The position numbers and the translations under genes are program-made. Positions 1-11,700 of a stretch of 64,000 bases of DNA are shown here, one piece after another (the stretch's first letter is position 1; every line of letters starts with the position of its first letter). Below the pieces are notes generated by a model. That model had not been told where the DNA came from and did not search any database. It was given only the letters and a program-made list of their open reading frames with translations. Origin of the DNA: Auanema rhodensis (Eukaryota > Nematoda > Chromadorea > Rhabditida > Rhabditidae); contig OZ059898.1 of NCBI GenBank assembly GCA_964057225.1, positions 19,135,267 to 19,199,266 on the forward strand, given 5' to 3'.

Positions 1-13
1 CGTCTTTGCCTTG

Positions 14-92
14 AAAAAAGAAATCTAAAAACATCTACTTTTTGCTAAATTATTTTGAAATTTTTCGAAAAAATTTTTGTCAAAATGTTTTT
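14..92. other. A/T-tract domain with a 12-bp palindrome (reference monomer)
   Basis: Homopolymer runs of four to six A or T occur at 14-19, 27-31, 39-43, 53-56, 61-65, 68-73, 74-78, 82-85 and 88-92. Their centres are roughly 6 to 13 bp apart, mostly near one helical turn. The segment TTTTTCGAAAAA at 61-72 is a perfect palindrome centred on CG. Such tract spacing often gives curved or stiff DNA and nucleosome phasing; curvature here is inferred, not measured. The domain is present in every copy. Recurrent changes inside it are limited to a few sites, such as ATGTTTCG (first at about 19369) and TTTTTTGAAA (first at about 28496), both of which break the palindrome. Confidence 0.7.
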
Positions 93-99
93 GGAAGCA

Positions 100-127
100 A
101 TGTTGAGTGTACATGGAAACTCAACAT
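100..127. other. Stem-loop 1: 9-bp inverted repeat, 10-nt loop (reference monomer)
   Basis: ATGTTGAGT at 100-108 is the exact reverse complement of ACTCAACAT at 119-127, with a 10-nt spacer that contains ACATGG. The element occurs in each monomer. One variant class (first at about 28541) carries GTGAACAT in the loop and ACTCGACAT in the right arm, turning one T-A pair into a T-G pair, which an RNA of the + strand could still form as a wobble. A second class (46431, 47130, 47481, 47832) changes the left arm to AGGTTGAGT and loses a pair. A role as hairpin, cruciform or binding site is not shown by the sequence. Confidence 0.75.
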
Positions 128-208
128 ACACTAATGCACCATTTTTCAAACGATCATAACTAATTTTTGTATTAAGCGTTTCTCAATGTAGTATAGTGCA
201 TTCGATGC

Positions 209-263
209 GCATTTTTAAGCTGCGTCGATCTGTGTTATCAGATTTGCGCTAGCTTAAAAATGC
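209..263. other. Stem-loop 2: compound 55-nt inverted repeat (reference monomer)
   Basis: The outer arms GCATTTTTAAGCT (209-221) and AGCTTAAAAATGC (251-263) are perfectly complementary over 13 bp. Inside them GCG (222-224) can pair with CGC (247-249), leaving T250 bulged. After a 3x3 internal loop, ATCTG (228-232) pairs with CAGAT (239-243) around a 6-nt loop. The whole 55-nt segment therefore folds into one long imperfect hairpin. Copies with GCGG instead of GCGC at 207-210 (all monomers after 11586) lose the C210-G262 pair and keep an 11-bp inner stem. Copies with GCTAGTTT change G219-C253 to G-T. Copies with GCTAGCCT replace A218-T254 by A-C. This is the most elaborate structure in the monomer; function is unknown. 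Confidence 0.8.
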
Positions 264-278
264 ACCGAGATATCAACT

Positions 279-300
279 GATATAAGTTCACACTTATATC
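279..300. other. Stem-loop 3: 9-bp inverted repeat with 4-nt loop (reference monomer)
   Basis: GATATAAGT (279-287) is the exact reverse complement of ACTTATATC (292-300), separated only by TCAC. The left arm can alternatively pair with the segment just upstream: ATATC (270-274), AACT, GATAT (279-283), so two hairpins compete for the same arm. It is nearly invariant across the array; the exceptions seen are isolated, such as ACATATATC at about 4856 and 9071 and GTGCACAC at about 52231. A tight palindrome of this form could act as a cruciform or binding site for a dimeric protein, which is inference. Confidence 0.75.
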
Positions 301-2106
301 CTCGATTTTCACCCTGAAGAAATAATTTTTTCGTTGAATAACATTGTCCATCGTCTTTGCCTTGAAAAAAGGAATCTAAAAACATCTACTTTTTGCTAAA
401 TTATTTTGAAATTTTTCGAAAAAATTTTTGTCAAAATGTTTTTGGAAGCAATGTTGAGTGTACATGGAAACTCAACATACACTAATGCATCATTTTTCAA
501 ACGATCATAACTAATTTTTGTATTAAGCGTTTCTCAATGTAGTATAGTGCATTCGATGCGCATTTTTAAGCTGCGTCGATCTGTGTAATCAGATTTGCGC
601 TAGCTTAAAAATGCACCGAGATATCAACTGATATAAGTTCACACTTATATCCTCAATTTTCACCCTGAAGATTTAATTTTTTCGTTGAATAACCTTGTCC
701 ATCGTCTTTGCCTTGAAAAAAGAAATCTAAAAACATCTACTTTTTGCTAAATTATTTTGAAATTTTTCGAAAAAATTTTTGTCAAAATGTTTTTGGAAGC
801 AATGTTGAGTGTACATGGAAACTCAACATACACTAATGCACCATTTTTCAAACGATCATAACTAATTTTTGTAATAAGCGTTTCTCAATGTAGTATAGTG
901 CATTCGATGCGCATTTTTAAGCTGCGTCGATTTGTGTTATCAGATTTGCGCTAGCTTGAAAATGCACCGAGATATCAACTGATATAAGTTCACACTTATA
1001 TCCTCGATTTTCACCCTGAAGAAATAATTTTTTCGTTGAATAACATTGTCCATCGTCTTTGCCTTGAAAAAAGGAATCTAAAAACATCTACTTTTTGCTA
1101 AATTATTTTGAAATTTTTCGAAAAAATTTTTGTCAAAATGTTTTTGGAAGCAATGTTGAGTGTACATGGAAACTCAACATACACTAATGCACCATTTTTC
1201 AAACGATCATAACTAATTTTTGTATTACGCGTTTCTCAATGTAGTATAGTGCATTCGATGCGGATTTTTAAGCTGCGTCGATCTGTGTTATCAGATTTGC
1301 GCTAGCTTAAAAATGCACCGAGATATCAACTGATATAAGTTCACACTTATATCCTCGATTTTCACCCTGAAGATTTAAATTTTTCGTTGAATAACATTGT
1401 CCATTGTCTTTGCCTTAAAAAAAGGAATCTAAAAACATCTACTTTTTGCTAAATTATTTTGAAATTTTTCGAAAAAATTTTTGTCAAAATGTTTTTGGAA
1501 GCAATGTTGAGTGTACATGGAAACTCAACATACACTAATGCATCATTTTTCAAACGATCATAACTAATTTTTGTATTAAGCGTTTCTCAATGTAGTATAG
1601 TGCATTCGATGCGGATTCTTAAGCTGCGTCGATCTGTGTTATCAGATTTGCGCTAGCTTAAAAATGCACCGAGATATCAACTGATATAAGTTCACACTTA
1701 TATCCTCGATTTTCACCCTGAAGAATTAATTTTTTCGTTGAATAACAATGTCCATCGTCTTTGCCTTGAAAAAAGGAATCTAAAAACATCTAATTTTTGC
1801 TAAATTATTTTGAAATTTTTCGAAAAAATTTTTGTCAAAATGTTTTTGGAAGCAATGTTGAGTGTACATAGAAACTCAACATACACTAATGCATCATTTT
1901 TCAAACGATCATAACTAATTTTTGTATTACGCGTTTCTCAATGTAGTATAGTGCATTCGATGCGCATTTTTAAGCTGCGTCGATCTGTGTTATCAGATTT
2001 GCGCTAGCTTAAAAATGCACCGAGATATCAACTGATATAAGTTCACACTTATATCCTCGATTTTCACCCTGAAGATTTAATTTTTTCGTTGAATAACATT
2101 GTCCAT

Positions 2107-5100
2107 CGTCTTTGCCTTGAAAAAAGAAATCTAAAAACATCTAATTTTTGCTAAATTATTTTGAAATTTTTCGAAAAAATTTTTGTCAAAATGTTTTTGG
2201 AAGCAATGTTGAGTGTACATGGAAACTCAACATACACTAATGCATCATTTTTCAAACGATCATAACTAATTTTTGTATTGAGCGTTTCTCAATGTAGTAT
2301 AGTGCATTCGATGCGCATTTTTAAGCTGCGTCGATCTGTGTTATCAGATTTGCGCTAGCTTAAAAATGCACCGAGATATCAACTGATATAAGTTCACACT
2401 TATATCCTCGATTTTCACCCTGAAGATTTAATTTTTTCGTTGAATAACATTGTCCATCGTCTTTGCCTTGAAAAAAGAAATCTAAAAACATCTACTTTTT
2501 GCTAAATTATTTTGAAATTTTTCGAAAAAATTTTTGTCAAAATGTTTTTGGAAGCAATGTTGAGTGTACATGGAAACTCAACATACACTAATGCATCATT
2601 TTTCAAACGATCATAACTAATTTTTGTATTACGCGTTTCTCAATGTAGTATAGTGCATTCGATGCGCATTTTTAAGCTGCGTCGATCTGTGTTATCAGAT
2701 TTGCGCTAGCTTAAAAATGCACCGAGATATCAACTGATATAAGTTCACACTTATATCCTCGATTTTCACCCTGAAGAAATAATTTTTTCGTTGAATAACA
2801 TTGTCCATCGTCTTTGCCTTGAAAAAAGGAATCTAAAAACATCTACTTTTTGCTAAATTATTTTGAAATTTTTCGAAAAAATTTTTGTCAAAATGTTTTT
2901 GGAAGCAATGTTGAGTGTACATGGAAACTCAACATACACTAATGCATCATTTTTCAAACGATCATAACTAATTTTTGTATTAAGCGTTTCTCAATGTAGT
3001 ATAGTGCATTCGATGCGGATTTTTAAGCTGCGTCGATCTGTGCTATCAGATTTGCGCTAGCTTAAAAATGCACCGAGATATCAACTGATATAAGTTCACA
3101 CTTATATCCTCGATTTTCACCCTGAAGATTTAATTTTTTCGTTGAATAACATTGTCCATCGTCTTTGCCTTGAAAAAAGAAATCTAAAAACATCTAATTT
3201 TTGCTAAATTATTTTGAAATTTTTCGAAAAAATTTTTGTCAAAATGTTTTTGGAAGCAATGTTGAGTGTACATGGAAACTCAACATACACTAATGCATCA
3301 TTTTTCAAACGATCATAACTAATTTTTGTATTGAGCGTTTCTCAATGTAGTATAGTGCATTCGATGCGCATTTTTAAGCTGCGTCGATCTGTGTTATCAG
3401 ATTTGCGCTAGCTTAAAAATGCACCGAGATATCAACTGATATAAGTTCACACTTATATCCTCGATTTTCACCCTGAAGATTTAATTTTTTCGTTGAATAA
3501 CATTGTCCATCGTCTTTGCCTTGAAAAAAGAAATCTAAAAACATCTACTTTTTGCTAAATTATTTTGAAATTTTTCGAAAAAATTTTTGTCAAAATGTTT
3601 TTGGAAGCAATGTTGAGTGTACATGGAAACTCAACATACACTAATGCATCATTTTTCAAACGATCATAACTAATTTTTGTATTACGCGTTTCTCAATGTA
3701 GTATAGTGCATTCGATGCGGATTTTTAAGCTGCGTCGATCTGTGCTATCAGATTTGCGCTAGCTTAAAAATGCACCGAGATATCAACTGATATAAGTTCA
3801 CACTTATATCCTCGATTTTCACCCTGAAGATTTAATTTTTTCGTTGAATAACATTGTCCATCGTCTTTGCCTTGAAAAAAGAAATCTAAAAACATCTAAT
3901 TTTTGCTAAATTATTTTGAAATTTTTCGAAAAAATTTTTGTCAAAATGTTTTTGGAAGCAATGTTGAGTGTACATGGAAACTCAACATACACTAATGCAT
4001 CATTTTTCAAACGATCATAACTAATTTTTGTATTACGCGTTTCTCAATGTAGTATAGTGCATTCGATGCGGATTTTTAAGCTGCGTCGATCTGTGCTATC
4101 AGATTTGCGCTAGCTTAAAAATGCACCGAGATATCAACTGATATAAGTTCACACTTATATCCTCGATTTTCACCCTGAAGATTTAATTTTTTCGTTGAAT
4201 AACATTGTCCATCGTCTTTGCCTTGAAAAAAGAAATCTAAAAACATCTAATTTTTGCTAAATTATTTTGAAATTTTTCGAAAAAATTTTTGTCAAAATGT
4301 TTTTGGAAGCAATGTTGAGTGTACATGGAAACTCAACATACACTAATGCATCATTTTTCAAACGATCATAACTAATTTTTGTATTGAGCGTTTCTCAATG
4401 TAGTATAGTGCATTCGATGCGCATTTTTAAGCTGCGTCGATCTGTGTTATCAGATTTGCGCTAGCTTAAAAATGCACCGAGATATCAACTGATATAAGTT
4501 CACACTTATATCCTCGATTTTCACCCTGAAGATTTAATTTTTTCGTTGAATAACATTGTCCATCGTCTTTGCCTTGAAAAAAGAAATCTAAAAACATCTA
4601 CTTTTTGCTAAATTATTTTGAAATTTTTCGAAAAAATTTTTGTCAAAATGTTTTTGGAAGCAATGTTGAGTGTACATGGAAACTCAACATACACTAATGC
4701 ATCATTTTTCAAACGATCATAACTAATTTTTGTATTACGCGTTTCTCAATGTAGTATAGTGCATTCGATGCGCATTTTTAAGCTGCGTCGATCTGTGTTA
4801 TCAGATTTGCGCTAGCTTAAAAATGCACCGAGATATCAACTGATATAAGTTCACACATATATCCTCGATTTTCACCCTGAAGATTTAATTTTTTCGTTGA
4901 ATAACATTGTCCATCGTCTTTGCCTTGAAAAAAGAAATCTAAAAACATCTACTTTTTGCTAAATTATTTTGAAATTTTTCGAAAAAATTTTTGTCAAAAT
5001 GTTTTTGGAAGCAATGTTGAGTGTACATGGAAACTCAACATACACTAATGCATCATTTTTCAAACGATCATAACTAATTTTTGTATTAAGCGTTTCTCAA

Positions 5101-5265
5101 TGTAGTATAGTGCATTCGATGCGGATTTTTAAGCTGCGTCGATCTGTGTTATCAGATTTGCGCTAGCTTAAAAATGCACCGAGATATCAACTGATATAAG
5201 TTCACACTTATATCCTCGATTTTCACCCTGAAGAAATAATTTTTTCGTTGAATAACATTGTCCAT
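2107..5265 (+). repeat. 3-monomer higher-order repeat (1053 bp, three units)
   Basis: Units start at 2107, 3160 and 4213. The first monomer of each carries ATCTAATTTT, GTATTGAGCG (variant G at 2280, 3333 and 4386, exactly 1053 bp apart) and GCGC. The second carries ATCTACTTTT with GTATTACGCG. The third is more variable. The substitution GTGCTATC, instead of GTGTTATC, is found in the monomers at 2809, 3511 and 3862, so the second and third unit have exchanged right halves. GTATTGAGCG is otherwise seen only at about 24731. Confidence 0.75.
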
Positions 5266-8200
5266 CGTCTTTGCCTTGAAAAAAGGAATCTAAAAACATC
5301 TACTTTTTGCTAAATTATTTTGAAATTTTTCGAAAAAATTTTTGTCAAAATGTTTTTGGAAGCAATGTTGAGTGTACATGGAAACTCAACATACACTAAT
5401 GCATCATTTTTCAAACGATCATAACTAATTTTTGTATTAAGCGTTTCTCAATGTAGTATAGTGCATTCGATGCGGATTTTTAAGCTGCGTCGATCTGTGT
5501 TATCAGATTTGCGCTAGCTTAAAAATGCACCGAGATATCAACTGATATAAGTTCACACTTATATCCTCGATTTTCACCCTGAAGATTTAATTTTTTCGTT
5601 GAATAACATTGTCCATCGTCTTTGCCTTGAAAAAAGAAATCTAAAAACATCTACTTTTTGCTAAATTATTTTGAAATTTTTCGAAAAAATTTTTGTCAAA
5701 ATGTTTTTGGAAGCAATGTTGAGTGTACATGGAAACTCAACATACACTAATGCACCATTTTTCAAACGATCATAACTAATTTTTGTATTAAGCGTTTCTC
5801 AATGTAGTATAGTGCATTCGATGCGCATTTTTAAGCTGCGTCGATCTGTGTTATCAGATTTGCGCTAGCTTAAAAATGCACCGAGATATCAACTGATATA
5901 AGTTCACACTTATATCCTCGATTTTCACCCTGAAGAAATAATTTTTTCGTTGAATAACATTGTCCATCGTCTTTGCCTTGAAAAAAGGAATCTAAAAACA
6001 TCTACTTTTTGCTAAATTATTTTGAAATTTTCCGAAAAAATTTTTGTCAAAATGTTTTTGGAAGCAATGTTGAGTGTACATGGAAACTCAACATACACTA
6101 ATGCATCATTTTTCAAACGATCATAACTAATTTTTGTATTAAGCGTTTCTCAATGTAGTATAGTGCATTCGATGCGGATTTTTAAGCTGCGTCGATCTGT
6201 GTTATCAGATTTGCGCTAGCTTAAAAATGCACCGAGATATCAACTGATATAAGTTCACACTTATATCCTCGATTTTCACCCTGAAGATTTAATTTTTTCG
6301 TTGAATAACATTGTCCATCGTCTTTGCCTTGAAAAAAGAAATCTAAAAACATCTACTTTTTGCTAAATTATTTTGAAATTTTTCGAAAAAATTTTTGTCA
6401 AAATGTTTTTGGAAGCAATGTTGAGTGTACATGGAAACTCAACATACACTAATGCACCATTTTTCAAACGATCATAACTAATTTTTGTATTAAGCGTTTC
6501 TCAATGTAGTATAGTGCATTCGATGCGCATTTTTAAGCTGCGTCGATCTGTGTTATCAGATTTGCGCTAGCTTAAAAATGCACCGAGATATCAACTGATA
6601 TAAGTTCACACTTATATCCTCGATTTTCACCCTGAAGATTTAATTTTTTCGTTGAATAACATTGTCCATCGTCTTTGCCTTGAAAAAAGAAATCTAAAAA
6701 CATCTACTTTTTGCTAAATTATTTTGAAATTTTTCGAAAAAATTTTTGTCAAAATGTTTTTGGAAGCAATGTTGAGTGTACATGGAAACTCAACATACAC
6801 TAATGCACCATTTTTCAAACGATCATAACTAATTTTTGTATTAAGCGTTTCTCAATGTAGTATAGTGCATTCGATGCGCATTTTTAAGCTGCGTCGATCT
6901 GTGTTATCAGATTTGCGCTAGCTTAAAAATGCACCGAGATATCAACTGATATAAGTTCACACTTATATCCTCGATTTTCACCCTGAAGAAATAATTTTTT
7001 CGTTGAATAACATTGTCCATCGTCTTTGCCTTGAAAAAAGGAATCTAAAAACATCTACTTTTTGCTAAATTATTTTGAAATTTTTCGAAAAAATTTTTGT
7101 CAAAATGTTTTTGGAAGCAATGTTGAGTGTACATGGAAACTCAACATACACTAATGCATCATTTTTCAAACGATCATAACTAATTTTTGTATTACGCGTT
7201 TCTCAATGTAGTATAGTGCATTCGATGCGGATTTTTAAGCTGCGTCGATCTGTGTTATCAGATTTGCGCTAGCTTAAAAATGCACCGAGATATCAACTGA
7301 TATAAGTTCACACTTATATCCTCGATTTTCACCCTGAAGATTTAAATTTTTCGTTGAATAACATTGTCCATCGTCTTTGCCTTGAAAAAAGGAATCTAAA
7401 AACATCTACTTTTTGCTAAATTATTTTGAAATTTTTCGAAAAAATTTTTGTCAAAATGTTTTTGGAAGCAATGTTGAGTGTACATGGAAACTCAACATAC
7501 ACTAATGCATCATTTTTCAAACGATCATAACTAATTTTTGTATTAAGCGTTTCTCAATGTAGTATAGTGCATTCGATGCGGATTTTTAAGCTGCGTCGAT
7601 CTGTGTTATCAGATTTGCGCTAGCTTAAAAATGCACCGAGATATCAACTGATATAAGTTCACACTTATATTCTCGATTTTCACCCTGAAGAATTAATTTT
7701 TTCGTTGAATAACATTGTCCATCGTCTTTGCCTTGAAAAAAGAAATCTAAAAACATTTACTTTTTGCTAAATTATTCTGAAATTTTTCGAAAAAATTTTT
7801 GTCAAAATGTTTTTGGAAGCAATGTTGAGTGTACATGGAAACTCAACATACACTAATGCATCATTTTTCAAACGATCATAACTAATTTTTGTATTAAGCG
7901 TTTCTCAATGTAGTATAGTGCATTCGATGTGGATTTTTAAGCTGCGTCGATCTGTGTTATCAGATTTGCGCTAGCTTAAAAATGCACCGAGATATCAACT
8001 GATATAAGTTCACACTTATATCCTCGATTTTCACCCTGAAGATTTAAATTTTTCGTTGAATAACATTGTCCATCGTCTTTGCCTTGAAAAAAGGAATCTA
8101 AAAACATCTACTTTTTGCTAAATTATTCTGAAATTTTTCGAAAAAATTTTTGTCAAAATGTTTTTGGAAGCAATGTTGAGTGTACATGGAAACTCAACAT

Positions 8201-8424
8201 ACACTAATGCATCATTTTTCAAACGATCATAACTAATTTTTGTATTAAGCGTTTCTCAATGTAGTATAGTGCATTCGATGCGGATTTTTAAGCTGCGTCG
8301 ATCTGTGTTATCAGATTTGCGCTAGCTTAAAAATGCACCGAGACATCAACTGATATAAGTTCACACTTATATCCTCGATTTTCACCCTGAAGAAATAATT
8401 TTTTCGTTGAATAACATTGTCCAT

Positions 8425-8778
8425 CGTCTTTGCCTTGAAAAAAGAAATCTAAAAACATCTACTTTTTGCTAAATTATTCTGAAATTTTTCGAAAAAATTT
8501 TTGTCAAAATGTTTTTGGAAGCAATGTTGAGTGTACATGGAAACTCAACATACACTAAAGCATCATTTTTCAAACGATCATAACTAATTTTTGTATTTGT
8601 ATGCGTTTCTCAATGTAGTATAGTGCATTCGATGCGGATTTTTAAGCTGCGTCGATCTGTGTTATCAGATTTGCGCTAGCTTAAAAATGCACCGAGATAT
8701 CAACTGATATAAGTTCACACTTATATCCTCGATTTTCACCCTGAAGATTTAATTTTTTCGTTGAATAACTTTGTCCAT
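8425..8778 (+). repeat. 354-bp monomer with a net 3-bp insertion
   Basis: Near 8595 the usual TTTTTGTATTAAGCG reads TTTTTGTATTTGTATGCG. It looks like a local repeat of TTGTAT replacing TAA, for a net gain of 3 bp, consistent with slippage. The change shifts the register of all later monomers by +3 until 23.5 kb and is not seen in any other copy, so it was never amplified. The same copy also has ACTAAAGCATC near 8555, an allele seen again near 24351. Confidence 0.9.
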
Positions 8779-11700
8779 CGTCTTTGTCTTGAAAAACTAA
8801 ATCTAAAAACATCTACTTTTTGCTAAATTATTTTGAAATTTTTCGAAAAAATTTTTGTCAAAATGTTTTTGGAAGCAATGTTGAGTGTACATGGAAACTC
8901 AACATACACTAATGCACCATTTTTCAAACGATCATAACTAATTTTTGTATTAAGCGTTTCTCAATGTAGTATAGTGCATTCGATGCGCATTTTTAAGCTG
9001 CGTCGATCTGTGTTATCAGATTTGCGCTAGCTTAAAAATGCACCGAGATATCAACTGATATAAGTTCACACATATATCCTCGATTTTCACCCTGAAGAAA
9101 TAATTTTTTCGTTGAATAACATTGTCCATCGTCTTTGCCTTGAAAAAAGGAATCTAAAAACATCTAATTTTTGCTAAATTATTTTGAAATTTTTCGAAAA
9201 AATTTTTGTCAAAATGTTTTTGGAAGCAATGTTGAGTGTACATGGAAACTCAACATACACTAATGCATCATTTTTCAAACGATCATAACTAATTTTTGTA
9301 TTAAGCGTTTCTCAATGTAGTATAGTGCATTCGATGCGGATTTTTAAGCTGCGTCGATCTGTGTTATCAGATTTGCGCTAGCTTAAAAATGCACCGAGAC
9401 ATCAACTGATATAAGTTCACACTTATATCCTCGATTTTCACCCTGAAGAAATAATTTTTTCGTTGAATAACATTGTCCATCGTCTTTGCCTTGAAAAAAG
9501 AAATCTAAAAACATCTACTTTTTGCTAAATTATTCTGAAATTTTTCGAAAAAATTTTTGTCAAAATGTTTTTGGAAGCAATGTTGAGTGTACATGGAAAC
9601 TCAACATACACTAATGCATCATTTTTCAAACGATCATAACTAATTTTTGTATTAAGCGTTTCTCAATGTAGTATAGTGCATTCGATGCGGATTTTTAAGC
9701 TGCGTCGATCTGTGTTATCAGATTTGCGCTAGCTTAAAAATGCACCGAGATATCAACTGATATAAGTTCACACTTATATCCTCGATTTTCACCCTGAAGA
9801 ATTAATTTTTTCGTTGAATAACAATGTCCATCGTCTTTGCCTTGAAAAAAGGAATCTAAAAACATCTAATTTTTGCTAAATTATTTTGAAATTTTTCGAA
9901 AAAATTTTTGTCAAAATGTTTTTGGAAGCAATGTTGAGTGTACATGGAAACTCAACATACACTAATGCATCATTTTTCAAACGATCATAACTAATTTTTG
10001 TATTAAGCGTTTCTCAATGTAGTATAGTGCATTCGATGCGGATTGTTAAGCTGCGTCGATCTGTGTTATCAGATTTGCGCTAGCTTAAAAATGCACCGAG
10101 ATATCAACTGATATAAGTTCACACTTATATCCTCGATTTTCACCCTGAAGAATTAATTTTTTCGTTGAATAACAATGTCCATCGTCTTTGCCTTGAAAAA
10201 AGGAATCTAAAAACATCTAATTTTTGCTAAATTATTTTGAAATTTTTCGAAAAAATTTTTGTCAAAATGTTTTTGGAAGCAATGTTGAGTGTACATGGAA
10301 ACTCAACATACACTAATGCATCATTTTTCAAACGATCATAACTAATTTTTGTATTAAGCGTTTCTCAATGTAGTATAGTGCATTCGATGCGCATTTTTAA
10401 GCTGCGTCGATCTGTGTTATCAGATTTGCGCTAGCTTAAAAATGCACCGAGATATCAACTGATATAAGTTCACACTTATATCCTCGATTTTCACCCTGAA
10501 GATTTAATTTTTTCGTTGAATAACATTGTCCATCGTCTTTGCCTTGAAAAAAGAAATCTAAAAACATCTACTTTTTGCTAAATTATTCTGAAATTTTTCG
10601 AAAAAATTTTTGTCAAAATGTTTTTGGAAGCAATGTTGAGTGTACATGTAAACTCAACATACACTAATGCATCATTTTTCAAACGATCATAACTAATTTT
10701 TGTATTAAGCGTTTCTCAATGTAGTATAGTGCATTCGATGCGGATTTTTAAGCTGCGTCGATCTGTGTTATCAGATTTGCGCTAGCTTAAAAATGCACCG
10801 AGATATCAACTGATATAAGTTCACACTTATATCCTCGATTTTCACCCTGAAGAAATAATTTTTTCGTTGAATAACATTGTCCATCGTCTTTGCCTTGAAA
10901 AAAGAAATCTAAAAACATCTACTTTTTGCTAAATTATTCTGAAATTTTTCGAAAAAATTTTTGTCAAAATGTGTTTGGAAGCAATGTTGAGTGTACATGG
11001 AAACTCAACATACACTAATGCATCATTTTTCAAACGATCATAACTAATTTTTGTATTAAGCGTTTCTCAATGTAGTATAGTGCATTCGATGCGGATTGTT
11101 AAGCTGCGTCGATCTGTGTTATCAGATTTGCGCTAGCTTAAAAATGCACCGAGATATCAACTGATATAAGTTCACACTTATATCCTCGATTTTCACCCTG
11201 AAGAATTAATTTTTTCGTTGAATAACATTGTCCATCGTCTTTGTCTTGAAAAACTAAATCTAAAAACATCTACTTTCTGCTAAATTATTTTGAAATTTTT
11301 CGAAAAAATTTTTGTCAAAATGTTTTTGGAAGCAATGTTGAGTGTACATGGAAACTCAACATACACTAATGCACCATTTTTCAAACGATCATAACTAATT
11401 TTTGTATTAAGCGTTTCTCAATGTAGTATAGTGCATTCGATGCGCATTTTTAAGCTGCGTCGATCTGTGTTATCAGATTTGCGCTAGCTTAAAAATGCAC
11501 CGAGATATCAACTGATATAAGTTCACACTTATATCCTCGATTTTCACCCTGAAGAAATAATTTTTTCGTTGAATAACATTGTCCATCGTCTTTGCCTTGA
11601 AAAAAGGAATCTAAAAACATCTACTTTTTGCTAAATTATTTTGAAATTTTTCGAAAAAATTTTTGTCAAAATGTTTTTGGAAGCAATGTTGAGTGTACAT

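Larger units (their letters stand above)
1..351 (+). repeat. Reference monomer of the satellite (copy 1)
   Basis: This copy sets the coordinate frame used in the other entries. In order it holds an A/T-tract domain (14-92), stem-loop 1 (100-127), a unique middle section (128-208), compound stem-loop 2 (209-263), stem-loop 3 (279-300), and a linker ending in 'ttgtccat' that joins the next copy. Base counts are C 59, G 51 and A+T 241. There are 12 CpG dinucleotides. The start chosen is arbitrary, being the window edge; the biological boundary of the unit is unknown. The length is close to two nucleosome repeats, a common satellite length class (for example the 360-bp Tribolium castaneum satellite), but I see no relationship in sequence between the two halves. 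Confidence 0.97.
1..11586 (+). repeat. Array segment A: alternating variants, only place with the GCGC allele
   Basis: Monomers 1-33 often alternate between two types. One type has GAAAAAAGAAA, TGCACC, TGCGCATT and AAATAA near 321. The other has GAAAAAAGGAA, TGCATC, TGCGGATT and ATTTAA or ATTTAAA. Pairs of this kind start at 1, 703, 5617 and 6670, giving a partial 702-bp dimer periodicity. Fifteen copies carry GCGC at 207-210 (for example at 1, 352, 703, 1756, 2107, 2458, 3160, 4213, 4564, 8779, 10183 and 11236); none do after 11586. GTATTACGCG and ATCTAATTTT are also common only here. Several copies mix the two types, as expected from exchange within monomers. Confidence 0.85.

Noticed and set aside
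160-200. Promoter or TATA-like elements (GTATAG, TATATC) for satellite transcription
   Set aside because: AT-rich words of this kind occur by chance in sequence with 69% A+T, and no start-site or terminator structure is visible. Transcription cannot be judged from sequence.
329-346. CENP-B-box-like TTTCGTTGAATAACATT
   Set aside because: The first half TTCGTTG resembles the CENP-B box, but the essential CGGG of the second half is missing. It does not meet the NTTCGNNNNANNCGGGN consensus.
1-351. Monomer as an old dimer of about 175 bp
   Set aside because: I compared the two halves by eye and saw no alignable similarity; only short A/T-rich words are shared.
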